Below are positions 21,062 through 29,261 of a stretch of DNA of 34,939 bases, piece after piece. The notes beneath the pieces are model-generated. The model saw only the letters and a program-made list of their open reading frames with translations, had not been told where the DNA came from and ran no database searches. The DNA comes from JAZDOT01 sp043798355 (GTDB lineage Bacteria; Patescibacteriota; Gracilibacteria; Peribacterales; Peribacteraceae), in contig JAZDOT010000008.1 of NCBI GenBank assembly GCA_043798355.1, positions 1 to 34,939 of the forward strand, in the 5' to 3' direction. Every line of letters starts with the position of its first letter. Within the stretch, counting starts at the first letter, position 1. A program made the position numbers and the translations under genes.

Positions 21062-22300
21062 ATGTCCATCCGTACCCTCATGTTCGGCTGGGAATACCCC
21101 CCGCTCCACCTCGGAGGATTGGGCGTTGCCTGCCAGGGATTGGTCCGGGGGCTCCTCGGCAACGGGGTTGTGGTGACGCTCGTGCTCCCGAAGAAGAGCA
21201 GGGATCAGGAGGAGAACGTTCACACGATCGCCCCGACAGAAAAAATCATGAAGAGCGTCCGCATCGAGAGCATGCTCTCACCCTACGAGAGCGCGGAGAA
21301 TTTCGCCCTCCGCTGCCTCACGCTGCCCCGCGAGATGCAGCAGATCTACGGATCGAACCTTCCTGAGGCTGTTTCACACTTCGCCTCAATGAGTGTAGAA
21401 ATGACCAGGGACGAACCTACAGACATCGTGCACTGCCATGACTGGATGACGTACGAGGCAGGCATCGCTGCATCCCGCTACCACGAAAAACCTCTCGTGG
21501 CTCACATCCATGCGACGGAGTTGGACCGGACGCACTTCCATCCGAATGAGTGGATCTTTGCACAGGAACTGCGCGGATTTTCCGAAGCCGACCGGATCAT
21601 CGCCGTCAGCAATTACACGAAAAATATCCTCGTGGATCACTACGGCATCCGTCCAGACAAGATCGTCGTGGTACATAACGGACTGGCCGCACCAACGGAA
21701 CCTCCTGTGAAGAAGCATCTCCTCCAGAGTACGTCCAAGCCAAAGCGACACCCAATCGTCCTCTTTCTCGGACGCATGACGCTCCAGAAGGGGCCGGAGC
21801 AATTCCTCATGATGGCGGCCGCAATCCACAAACTTCGTCCGGACGTTCAATTTGTCATGGCCGGCGACGGGGGAATGCTCGGCGAGATCATGCAACGCGC
21901 ATGCGTCCTCGGCCTGCAGGATTGTATCCTGTTCTCGGGCAAAGTCACCAATGACGAAGCCACGCGCCTCTACGAGCGGGCGTCGTGCTTCGTCATGCCA
22001 TCGCTCTCGGAACCGTTCGGACTGGTCGCATTGGAGGCGATCGCGCACGGAACCCCCGTCATCCTCTCGAAACAGTCCGGCGCCGCCGAAGTGGTCGGTC
22101 ACGCGTTCAAAGTGGACTTCTGGGACACGGACAAGATGGCCGATTGCGTCCTCACGGTTCTGCGGGATCAACCGCTTGCGGAACAACTCATTTCCGAAGC
22201 GCCGCGCGTGCTTCAGCGTCTGACGTGGAAGCACCAAGCCGAACAGGTCAAAGCGATCTATACCCAACTACTCCATCGATCCCCCCATCCTGAACTTTAA
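21062..22300 (+). CDS. glycosyltransferase, glycogen-synthase-like (GT4/GT5)
   Basis: 412 residues from ATG 21062, placed after a perfect TATAAT. GT-B fold: 'GWEYPPLHLGGLGVACQGL' (the N-terminal donor-phosphate loop as in starch/glycogen synthases), 'DIVHCHDWMT', 'AVSNYTKNIL', 'GRMTLQKGPEQFL', 'SEPFGLVALEAIAHGTPVI' (the E-x7-E region) and 'GAAEVV'. It probably extends alpha-1,4-glucan from a nucleotide sugar, since GH57 and GH15 genes follow; a different glucosyltransfer is possible. Upstream in-frame ATG codons lie before or in the promoter and were not used. The stop TAA begins another CCTTAA/CCCTAA array. Confidence 0.88.
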   Translation: MSIRTLMFGWEYPPLHLGGLGVACQGLVRGLLGNGVVVTLVLPKKSRDQEENVHTIAPTEKIMKSVRIESMLSPYESAENFALRCLTLPREMQQIYGSNLPEAVSHFASMSVEMTRDEPTDIVHCHDWMTYEAGIAASRYHEKPLVAHIHATELDRTHFHPNEWIFAQELRGFSEADRIIAVSNYTKNILVDHYGIRPDKIVVVHNGLAAPTEPPVKKHLLQSTSKPKRHPIVLFLGRMTLQKGPEQFLMMAAAIHKLRPDVQFVMAGDGGMLGEIMQRACVLGLQDCILFSGKVTNDEATRLYERASCFVMPSLSEPFGLVALEAIAHGTPVILSKQSGAAEVVGHAFKVDFWDTDKMADCVLTVLRDQPLAEQLISEAPRVLQRLTWKHQAEQVKAIYTQLLHRSPHPEL

Positions 22301-22346
22301 CCTTAGCCTTAACCCTAACCCTAACCCTAATTCTAACACTAATCCT
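22296..22346 (+). repeat. CCTTAA/CCCTAA array, degenerate
   Basis: A run of CTTTAA, CCTTAG, CCTTAA, three CCCTAA and then TTCTAA, CACTAA units filling nearly the entire gap between the glycosyltransferase stop and the GH57 start. Confidence 0.9.
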
Positions 22347-22349
22347 CCT

Positions 22350-23663
22350 ATGACTCAGAAACCAAATTCCCCGGCAGTGTGCCTCTACTTCCAGGTCCAT
22401 CAGCCCTACCGTCTGAAGGATCTTCGCATCGCCACGATCGGAACCGGCGCGCCGGATTACTTCGATCACGAGAAGAACAGAGCAATCTTCCGGAAGGTTG
22501 CCGAAAAGTGCTACCTACCGACGAATGCGCTCATGTTGGAACTTTTGAAGAACTATCCGCATTTCTCCGTCGCCTTTTCTCTCTCAGGCGTCTTCCTCGA
22601 CCAGTGCAGAGAGTACGGACCCGATGTCCTCCGATCATTCCAAGCGATCGCAGAAACCAGAAAAGTGGAGTTTCTCGCAGAGACCTACTACCACTCATTG
22701 AGTTCGCTCAAATCTCTCGAGGAATACTGCACGCAGGTGACTCTCCACACGGAAGCGATCGAAACGCTCTTCGGCCAGACCCCGAAGATCATCCGCAATA
22801 CGGAACTCATCTACAGCAATGAACTGGCGCAGATCAGCCGGCTCCTGGGCTTTTCGGGAATCCTCGCAGAGGGTGCGGACCATATCCTGAGCGGTCGATC
22901 TCCCAATGAACCTTTCGTTCCTCCCGACTTCCGTCTGCCTGAGAAGGTGCAGAGAATCATCCGGAAATATCGCCGACACGAGCACGCGGCGAAACAGATT
23001 CATGTGCTCCTCAAAAACTACCGTCTCTCGGACGACGTCGCTTTCCGATTCTCAGACCGGACATGGATCGGGTTCCCCTTGAAGAGTGAAACATTCACAG
23101 ACTGGCTGGTGGCGGGGGGCGGGCACTCGGTCAATCTCTTCATGGACTACGAAACATTCGGCGAACATCAGTGGGAAGACACCGGTATTTTTGCATTCCT
23201 GAAGGCTCTCCCCGCACTCTGGCAAGAGAGGAACATCCATGCAGTGACGCCCTCCACCGTCATCGAAACATGGGGAAAAAGAACATCGCCGGTCTTCGAT
23301 GCGCACAAGCACATTTCCTGGGCGGATACCGAACGCGATCTCTCCGCTTGGCAGGCGAACCTCATCCAGCGCTCCGCGCTCGAGAGCCTTTTCGCACTCG
23401 AGGGCGCCGTGAAGCAGAGAAACGATCCCGCCCTAACGACACTCTGGCGCAACCTCCAGACCTCGGACCACTTCTACTACATGTCGACCAAGTACTGGAA
23501 CGACGGGGACGTGCACAAGTACTTCAGTCCCTACGACTCCCCGTACGAGGCATACCGCCGTTTTAGCCACGCTCTCTGTGATCTCAAAGAACGACTCGCA
23601 CAGCCGGGACAGCGGTCAGCGAAAAGCGGTCAGCGGTCAGCCTCCCGCACTGCGAAGTCCTAA
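22350..23663 (+). CDS. GH57 glycoside hydrolase (alpha-amylase-like)
   Basis: 437 residues. GH57 motifs: 'YFQVHQPYRL' (13-22, motif 1 with His), 'EFLAETYYHSL' (motif 2), 'IIRNTELIYSNE' (nucleophile Glu152), 'FMDYETFGEHQW' (264-275, acid/base Asp266), and a C-terminal helical region. It acts on alpha-1,4-glucans as amylase, 4-alpha-glucanotransferase or branching enzyme; motifs do not decide which. No signal peptide, so it is cytoplasmic. The last about 18 residues ('GQRSAKSGQRSASRTAKS') are encoded by three GCGGTCAGC repeats (23612-23641) and look like added, non-catalytic sequence. It stands between the glycosyltransferase and the GH15. Confidence 0.9.
   Translation: MTQKPNSPAVCLYFQVHQPYRLKDLRIATIGTGAPDYFDHEKNRAIFRKVAEKCYLPTNALMLELLKNYPHFSVAFSLSGVFLDQCREYGPDVLRSFQAIAETRKVEFLAETYYHSLSSLKSLEEYCTQVTLHTEAIETLFGQTPKIIRNTELIYSNELAQISRLLGFSGILAEGADHILSGRSPNEPFVPPDFRLPEKVQRIIRKYRRHEHAAKQIHVLLKNYRLSDDVAFRFSDRTWIGFPLKSETFTDWLVAGGGHSVNLFMDYETFGEHQWEDTGIFAFLKALPALWQERNIHAVTPSTVIETWGKRTSPVFDAHKHISWADTERDLSAWQANLIQRSALESLFALEGAVKQRNDPALTTLWRNLQTSDHFYYMSTKYWNDGDVHKYFSPYDSPYEAYRRFSHALCDLKERLAQPGQRSAKSGQRSASRTAKS
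23612..23641 (+). repeat. GCGGTCAGC repeats at the GH57 3' end
   Basis: Three copies of GCGGTCAGC (23612-23620, 23626-23634, 23633-23641), encoding a Gly/Gln/Arg/Ser-rich tail. Another example of a reiterated short word in coding DNA. Confidence 0.8.
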
Positions 23664-23708
23664 GAAGCTACCCTTCGGCTCCGCTCAGGGCGAGCAACCT
23701 AAGAAGCT
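23659..23708. repeat. palindromic 20-mer between CCTAAGAAGCT repeats
   Basis: The 20-bp element CCCTTCGGCTCCGCTCAGGG (23671-23690) is bracketed by two exact CCTAAGAAGCT direct repeats (23659-23669 and 23698-23708). The first contains the GH57 stop. The bracketing looks like a target duplication, though word expansion is equally possible. Confidence 0.6.
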
Positions 23709-23711
23709 CAT

Positions 23712-23755
23712 TCCTAACCCTAACCCTAATCCTAATCCTAACCCTAACCCTAAAA
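23712..23755 (+). repeat. CCCTAA/CCTAAT array before GH15
   Basis: About seven units of CCCTAA or TCCTAA ending two bases before the GH15 ATG (23757). No ribosome site or -10 box is left between the array and the start. Confidence 0.95.
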
Positions 23756-23756
23756 A

Positions 23757-25808
23757 ATGCCCCGTCCCCTCGTCCTCGGCAACGGCCAGATCCTCGCGAT
23801 GTTCGACAAGAATCTCGAGATGCGCGACTTTACATATCCCTTCGTCGGCATGGAGGATCACACGCGCTATGGAGACAGGCATCGCGTCGGCGTGTGGGTC
23901 GAAGAAAAGGGGCTGAAGTGGTTCGATGATCCGAGCTGGACGATCTCTGTCCGATACAAGCCGGACACCCTTGTGGGCGAATCCCTGCTCCGGAATGATG
24001 CACTCGGCATCGAGATGCTCGCGGAAGATCAGGTGCATCCCGTCCATAACATCCTCCTCAGGAGATTCTACCTGAAGAGCACGGATGGAACGGAAAAGCG
24101 CGTCCGCATGTTCTTCCACCACGACCTCTCGATCTACGGAGACAAACAGAAAGACACTGCATTCTACGAACCGTACTCCAATACCGTCATCCACTACCGC
24201 CAGACGCGCTACTTCCTGATCGGGGGGATCTCCACCCGCCCGACGGAATCCATCACGGGGACGAAGGGTGGCCGCTACGCATCTGTCCTCCATACCATGG
24301 AAAACCTCAGGACGTGCGGCCTCGCCTCCTTCGCCGTGGGGAAGAGTAATTACCAGGGGTTTGAAGGAACATGGCGCGACGCCGAAGACGGCGTTTTAGG
24401 TCAGCACGCCATCGAACAGGGATCAGTGGATTCCACCGTGGCCGTCCATGCCTCCGTTCCGGCGGGGGAACAGACGGAAATTTCCGTGTGGCTCTGCGCG
24501 GGCCGGACACTGGAAGAAGTCCTGAAACTCCATGACACGGTCATGATGGAAACACCTGAACGCATCCACCGGAACTGTGCGAACTACTGGAAGAGCTGGG
24601 CGCACAAAACTCCCATCGATTTCGGCTCACTCGACCGTTCCATCGAAGATCTGTACGTGCGCAGCCTCCTCACCATCCGCACCCATGCCGACCAGCGCGG
24701 CGGAATCGTCGCCGCAGCGGACAGCGATATCATGGCCTTCAACCGCGATACCTACACCTACGTCTGGCCGCGGGACGGCGCCTTCGTCACGCTCGCCCTC
24801 GACCAGGCGGGCTACAGTGAAGTCACACGGAGGTTTTTCGAGTTCTGCGCCGCGGTCCAGACACCGGACGGCTACCTGCTCCACAAGTACAACCCGGATC
24901 TCTCCCTCGGATCGTCCTGGCATCCGTGGTACCGCGACGGCCGTCCGCAGCTGCCCATCCAGGAAGACGAAACGGCACTCGTGATCTACGCGCTCTGGAA
25001 GCACTTCGAGCGGGGGCAGGATTTCGAGTTTCTGCAGATCATGTTCGAGCGCTTCGTCCGGAAGGCCGCGCAGTTCCTCTGCGATTTCCGCGAGGAGGCG
25101 ACGGGACTGCCCATGGCGAGTTACGACCCGTGGGAGGAACATCGCGGCATCTTCACCTACACGACCGCGTGCGTCATTGCCGGCCTGACGGGAGCGGCCC
25201 ACATCGCGCACACCCTCGGCCACCACACGCACTCCGAGCGGTTCCAGACCGTCGCAGACAGCATGAAACAGGCGATGCTCTTCCACCTCTACGATGAAAC
25301 GTCACTCCGATTCCTCAAGAAGATCAAACGCCGCGACGGCAAAACGGTGGAACGCGACCCCACCCCCGACATGAGCATCGCGGCCATCTGGAAATTAGGG
25401 GTGCTCGCGCCCTTCGATCCGCGCGTCGTCTCCACCATGCGGCAACTGCGGTCCGCACTCACCGTCCATACTCCCATCGGAGGCATCGCGCGCTACCCGC
25501 ACGACGTCTACCATGCCCAGCGCGAACCGACGAGCGATGTCCCGGGGAACCCCTGGATCATCACGACCCTCTGGAATGCGCAGTGGGGCATCGCACTGGC
25601 AAAGACTCCTGCCGAGCTGGAGCTGGCGCGCTCTGCGCTGGCATGGACACAGCGGTATGCCTCGAGCACGGGAATCCTCGCGGAACAGCTGGACCCCTAC
25701 ACCGGCTCCCCTCTCTCCGTCGCCCCGCTCACGTGGAGTCATGCGGTCTTCGTCGAAACGGTTCTGATGTTCATTGCAAAAGAAAAAGAGATTCAGGAGA
25801 AGAAATAA
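23757..25808 (+). CDS. GH15 glucoamylase-like glycoside hydrolase
   Basis: 683 residues, normal for bacterial GH15 with its N-terminal beta-sandwich (1-270) and (alpha/alpha)6 barrel (about 290-675). 'VWPRDGAF' (336-343) is the substrate-site motif. 'PIQEDETALV' carries a likely general-acid Glu (403 or 405), and 'ILAEQLDPYTGSP' the general base Glu643. It releases glucose from alpha-glucan ends. No signal peptide: intracellular storage-glucan breakdown or recycling with the GH57 is the natural reading. Starts two bases after a CCCTAA array, so translation probably relies on coupling or on leaderless-type initiation. Confidence 0.92.
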   Translation: MPRPLVLGNGQILAMFDKNLEMRDFTYPFVGMEDHTRYGDRHRVGVWVEEKGLKWFDDPSWTISVRYKPDTLVGESLLRNDALGIEMLAEDQVHPVHNILLRRFYLKSTDGTEKRVRMFFHHDLSIYGDKQKDTAFYEPYSNTVIHYRQTRYFLIGGISTRPTESITGTKGGRYASVLHTMENLRTCGLASFAVGKSNYQGFEGTWRDAEDGVLGQHAIEQGSVDSTVAVHASVPAGEQTEISVWLCAGRTLEEVLKLHDTVMMETPERIHRNCANYWKSWAHKTPIDFGSLDRSIEDLYVRSLLTIRTHADQRGGIVAAADSDIMAFNRDTYTYVWPRDGAFVTLALDQAGYSEVTRRFFEFCAAVQTPDGYLLHKYNPDLSLGSSWHPWYRDGRPQLPIQEDETALVIYALWKHFERGQDFEFLQIMFERFVRKAAQFLCDFREEATGLPMASYDPWEEHRGIFTYTTACVIAGLTGAAHIAHTLGHHTHSERFQTVADSMKQAMLFHLYDETSLRFLKKIKRRDGKTVERDPTPDMSIAAIWKLGVLAPFDPRVVSTMRQLRSALTVHTPIGGIARYPHDVYHAQREPTSDVPGNPWIITTLWNAQWGIALAKTPAELELARSALAWTQRYASSTGILAEQLDPYTGSPLSVAPLTWSHAVFVETVLMFIAKEKEIQEKK

Positions 25809-25824
25809 ACTAAAACTCACACTC

Positions 25825-25833
25825 TGTTACAAT
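25825..25833 (+). promoter_or_regulatory. extended -10 promoter
   Basis: TGT-TACAAT (-10 at 25828-25833); the ATG follows nine bases later, leaving a leader of about three bases. Confidence 0.55.
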
Positions 25834-25842
25834 CCCTCCACA

Positions 25843-26826
25843 ATGCGCCGTCCGGTCATCCTCTCACTCACCGCCATCGCGCTCTCCTCCGCATTCCTCA
25901 CCGTCATCCAGGTATCGCAGGGAGCCGGTGATCCGGCGACTCCCCTTCCGGAATCCGGCAGCGGAGCACTGCAAACCGGAAGCGGCACAGGAGCGGAGGA
26001 GCAGCGACAGGAAGCATTAGCCAATGAGCGTACCGAACGGGCGAAGAAGTTCATCATCGAACGATCGAAGACAAAAAATGAGCGGGATGCTCTGGAGAAT
26101 GCCCGTGCACTGCAATGGAACAAGCGCGTTGCCCTCAATGAGGAATGCCGCACGGCCATCCGCAAAGCCAACAAAGACTCCCTGGCTGCCACGATCCGTC
26201 GCTGTTTTCGATCGGACATCACGCTCCGGATGAATATCTGGAAGAAGGACATGCTTCGGCTCGAAAAAATGCCGGGTGTTGCCCCGGAGATCAGACAGAG
26301 CGCCCTCGAGAAGACCGATGCCCTGATCCAGGCGGGGCAGGCCATCCTCGATGGTATCGATACCGGCGTGTTCGCGGGCAGCGCAGAGATGGAGGAGGCG
26401 ATGCAGAACCTCCGGAAACTTTTCCTTGAGCCGAAACGCCTGGCGGATGCGCGCACAGAAACCGAGTTCCTCCGATCGTGGATCGCCCACCTCGTCACGA
26501 GAGCTTCATCGCTCGAAACGGAAACGGGCGCGCTGGCAGGCGCCCGGCAGGAAGCCGCTCTCTGCCTCGCGGCTGCCGATGAAACGCTGGCCTTTTCGTC
26601 TTCGCTGACCGATCTCTCCTCCCTCCTCTCGTCCCTGCGTCTCGTCCGAAGAGCGCTCCTCGGCTGCACCGGGAACTTCCTTCTGGAAGCAAACCCGCCG
26701 GAGGAAGTAGAGGATGCAGAGTACACCGAAGGAGCGGCCGTTCCTGGCCGCGGGGAACCGGAGAACCTCAATCCCCTCCTGCTCCCGCGGCGAATCTTAC
26801 GAAGAATCGGCACTCCGCGCTCATGA
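25843..26826 (+). CDS. secreted hypothetical protein, helical
   Basis: 327 residues from ATG 25843. The N-terminus is a signal peptide (Arg-Arg, then a hydrophobic core at about 5-25 with a likely cut after 'SQGA'). It is followed by a Gly/Ser/Pro linker (29-48), a long charged helical region with heptad spacing (about 50-250, including regularly placed Cys at about 105 and 127), and a Pro/Glu-rich, basic C-terminus. No known family recognised. It is translationally coupled to the YgjP-like gene (ATGA overlap at 26823-26826), and the two probably form one operon. Confidence 0.7.
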   Translation: MRRPVILSLTAIALSSAFLTVIQVSQGAGDPATPLPESGSGALQTGSGTGAEEQRQEALANERTERAKKFIIERSKTKNERDALENARALQWNKRVALNEECRTAIRKANKDSLAATIRRCFRSDITLRMNIWKKDMLRLEKMPGVAPEIRQSALEKTDALIQAGQAILDGIDTGVFAGSAEMEEAMQNLRKLFLEPKRLADARTETEFLRSWIAHLVTRASSLETETGALAGARQEAALCLAAADETLAFSSSLTDLSSLLSSLRLVRRALLGCTGNFLLEANPPEEVEDAEYTEGAAVPGRGEPENLNPLLLPRRILRRIGTPRS

Positions 26827-27563
26827 TGCTGCCATCGTTCTCTTCTCGAACGGTTTCATCGGATGACCATTCCGTTGTCATCCAAATCGAACGGACACGG
26901 AACCGGCATTCGCGGGCGACACTGCGCGATGACACGATTGTCGTGCGCCTCGGAAAGAATCTCTCGCGTAAGAAAGAACAGGACCATATCAGAAGTCTCG
27001 TTGAACGCATGACGAAACGCGTCCTCAAAGAGCGCACGAAACCCCTCATCGATCCGTTCCGCCCTCTCCTCAATGGTGCATCGACGGCAGTGATCCGTCT
27101 GGCATCGCAAAAGGAAATCACGATCACGATCGCCCACTCACCTGGACGGTCCCGGATCCTTCGGCAGCGAAGCGGATGGATTATTCGTATTTCTCCGGCA
27201 GTTCAGAAGTCCGCACTGCACCGCATGCTCTGGAACATCCTCGCAAAACAGGAAGAGGATGCGGTTCACTCAATCGTCGGGAAAATCAATCGCGACTCCA
27301 TAAACGCCCCTCTCCGTTCCCTGCGCCTGCGCTATCTCTCCTCGCGCTGGGGAAGCTGTTCACGAAGCGGCTCCGTGACCCTCAATGCGGCACTGCTCTT
27401 CGTACCGGAACATCTCTTCACCTACGTCGTCGTGCATGAACTCGCCCATCGCATTCATCCGAATCACTCCGCATCATTCTGGAAGTGCGTTTCAAAAGCA
27501 TATCCGGCGTATCGCGAAGCACGGCGGATGCTCGCGCAATTTCGATTGCTGCAGAAGTTGTGA
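26823..27563 (+). CDS. YgjP-like metallopeptidase (DUF45/SprT-like)
   Basis: 246 residues. The C-terminal half has the family marks 'RYLSSRWGSCSRSGSVTLN' (about 171-189), 'YVVVHELAHRIHPNHS' (about 203-218, HExxH zinc site plus the third His) and 'FWKCVSKAYP'. Known members (YgjP/WLM/SprT-like) are zinc metallopeptidase-fold proteins, often beside restriction genes, mostly of unknown substrate. The N-terminal half is the usual strand-rich domain of DUF45. Starts within the stop of the upstream secreted protein. A cruciform repeat follows the stop. Confidence 0.88.
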   Translation: MMLPSFSSRTVSSDDHSVVIQIERTRNRHSRATLRDDTIVVRLGKNLSRKKEQDHIRSLVERMTKRVLKERTKPLIDPFRPLLNGASTAVIRLASQKEITITIAHSPGRSRILRQRSGWIIRISPAVQKSALHRMLWNILAKQEEDAVHSIVGKINRDSINAPLRSLRLRYLSSRWGSCSRSGSVTLNAALLFVPEHLFTYVVVHELAHRIHPNHSASFWKCVSKAYPAYREARRMLAQFRLLQKL

Positions 27564-27595
27564 TGGAGAACTATTGATCCGTCTCCTCCGCAAAC

Positions 27596-27734
27596 GACCT
27601 CACCCCTTGCCCCTCTCCACTCTCGTGGAGAGGGGAACTGTATGTGTTCTTGTTTGTTTTCTTCGGTACATAACACACAACATACAAAACAGCTCCCTTC
27701 TCCTGCGCCCAGGAGAAGGGCTGGGGATGAGGTC
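27596..27734. mobile_element. cruciform MITE-like inverted repeat, 139 bp
   Basis: Ends GACCTCA-CCCC (27596-27606) and GGGG-A-TGAGGTC (27723-27734) pair with one bulge. Inside are two perfect hairpins: CCCCTCTCCA/TGGAGAGGGG (27610-27619, 27626-27635) and CCCTTCTCCTG/CAGGAGAAGGG (27695-27705, 27710-27720), joined by an AT-rich centre. The CCTCACCCC...CCCCTCTCC ends resemble, from memory, a repeat family scattered in many bacteria. It lies between convergent genes and its end overlaps the stop of the minus-strand gene, so it may also end both transcripts. Confidence 0.65.
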
Positions 27735-28968
27735 AACGAGAGAAGCGCGGCGCTTCCAGTCCCATGTACTCTTCCATAAATGTTCGATGAATGGAATTGT
27801 CCCAATTTAAAAGTGCAGTGATTTCCTGTCGTTCGGCTGCAGCGGCTGCTTGGAGGATTGTTCGAAGATCAAGGAAATCGAAAATGTCCTGAGGAATAAC
27901 TTCGAAATTGACGATGTAATACCGCACGAGAATTTTCAGATTGAATTTGCATTTTTCCTGTGCGAGATTCCGTATCCGCTCAGAGAGGATTCCACGGGCA
28001 AGGAGCTTCTGAAATGTGCCGACATCTTGAGGACGGGGCGGAGCAATCAAGCCACTCGCTGTCGCATTGCACAATGCATAATACTTTGACACTCCTGTCT
28101 TACCCTGAGGGTCCGACCCCTTCCATGCACCACACACATCCGGTTTGTGTGAAGCCCCATGAAAATAACATTGCAAGCAGCCACCACGATCAACGAGTTG
28201 AGGACAAGGTTCAAAAGGCTGCTTCATATTGCATGATGCAGGATCAGGATTCCCTCTGGTCATGGGAGCACTCGAAATCAAAGTAACAATACAGCAAAGG
28301 CCACACTGGCAGCATATACCCTGCTCACAAGCATCCAATTCAGCTTCGGTAAAACAATGAGGCTCAGGTGGATCAACGCTGGGATCGCGCATTTCCATGT
28401 ACTCTTCCATGAACGTGCGATGCAGGGGATCCGCCCAGGAAAGTCCGAGAAATTCTGTCAGTCCCCTATCTGGTATTTCGAACGGTGCCCGCCCCCTGCC
28501 AAACATCCCGAAACGGAAGAGGAGGGTACGGAGGTCGAAGAATTCGAATAGATCACGAGGAAGGACGCGGTGATCTACGATGTAATAACGTATGACCCAC
28601 GAAAGGTAATCGAGACAAACCCGTTGCGCTGCCACACGCATTTCCGATGTGAACGATCCTGCGGCGAGAAGTTGCTGCATCTGAGCAATATCCTCAGCAC
28701 TCTGAGGATGAGTAAGCCAGTATGCCACTTTCTCACACAATGCATGGTACTCGGGAGACTTCTTGTCCCAAGAACGACAGGAGGGTTCATTGCTCGCTGT
28801 TGCCAAAAAACAGCCGTAACTTGCCTCTCTTGTATCAGTGGCAAGACCGTGACATATCTCCACGAAAGGTCTTTTGTGCGAAACAGCAGGGCAATGAGGT
28901 TCCCCAGACACTTGCTTGTCGCAATCGCATTGGTCGTTGCCCGTGAGAACATGAAGTCCCGCCCTCAT
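27733..28968 (-). CDS. internally duplicated Cys-rich protein, YkgJ-like
   Basis: 411 residues made of two homologous units. Each has a Cys cluster followed by a helical module ending in the same 'HRTFMEEYM' (183-191 and 394-402), with 'RYYIV' and 'DLRT' also shared (127-131/349-353, 145-148/367-370). The second unit's Cys cluster (C214, C219, C220, C222, C225, C226, C246, C255, C264, C267, C279) contains 'CCQCGLCC' and fits the YkgJ-type Zn/Fe-chelating family (PF03692). The first unit lacks the CxxCGxCC front (its C14, C16, C26, C39, C53, C64 match the later Cys). Function unknown. Its start follows a TTGACA promoter; the stop sits in the cruciform element. Confidence 0.75.
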   Translation of the reverse strand: MRAGLHVLTGNDQCDCDKQVSGEPHCPAVSHKRPFVEICHGLATDTREASYGCFLATASNEPSCRSWDKKSPEYHALCEKVAYWLTHPQSAEDIAQMQQLLAAGSFTSEMRVAAQRVCLDYLSWVIRYYIVDHRVLPRDLFEFFDLRTLLFRFGMFGRGRAPFEIPDRGLTEFLGLSWADPLHRTFMEEYMEMRDPSVDPPEPHCFTEAELDACEQGICCQCGLCCIVTLISSAPMTRGNPDPASCNMKQPFEPCPQLVDRGGCLQCYFHGASHKPDVCGAWKGSDPQGKTGVSKYYALCNATASGLIAPPRPQDVGTFQKLLARGILSERIRNLAQEKCKFNLKILVRYYIVNFEVIPQDIFDFLDLRTILQAAAAAERQEITALLNWDNSIHRTFMEEYMGLEAPRFSR

Positions 28969-28978
28969 TGTATGTGTA

Positions 28979-29007
28979 ATACAACACTATTTTTACATAT
29001 ATGTCAA
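28979..29007 (-). promoter_or_regulatory. promoter of the Cys-rich protein gene
   Basis: On the minus strand, a perfect TTGACA (plus 29002-29007), 17 bases, then TTGTAT (plus 28979-28984), ten bases before the ATG. No SD. Confidence 0.55.
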
Positions 29008-29108
29008 CATTTAGCCCCCCCCGGAAACCTCTCCAAACCGGCATCCATTGGCATGACGACAAAGAACCATTCCGGTATGCTTCACCACGCGTTTCCTCCA
29101 CTCTTTCT

Positions 29109-29261
29109 ATGCACATCCGGAATCTCTTCGGCGGCGATGACGACAAGAACCCGAATGGAAATGACGATCAGCAAACCGGCGAAACAGGCGCCTTCAATGC
29201 CGGCGACGACATCGGGGAGATGGTCGGCGAAGGGCACGATCCTATCGAAGACAAACAGTGA
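29109..29261 (+). CDS. small acidic protein, 50 aa
   Basis: Fifty residues starting 'MHIRNLFGGDDDKN', rich in Asp/Gly/Asn/Glu and probably disordered. No family recognised. The frame is open further upstream, but the composition changes at this ATG. It ends exactly where the opposite-strand maf gene ends, both stops lying in the palindrome AGTGATCACT (29257-29266). Modest support: gene packing and biased acidic composition. Confidence 0.4.
   Translation: MHIRNLFGGDDDKNPNGNDDQQTGETGAFNAGDDIGEMVGEGHDPIEDKQ

Noticed and set aside
27850..29000. Plus-strand open frames opposite the Cys-rich protein
   Set aside because: The minus-strand protein shows a clear internal duplication and a TTGACA promoter; the plus frames show no such features.
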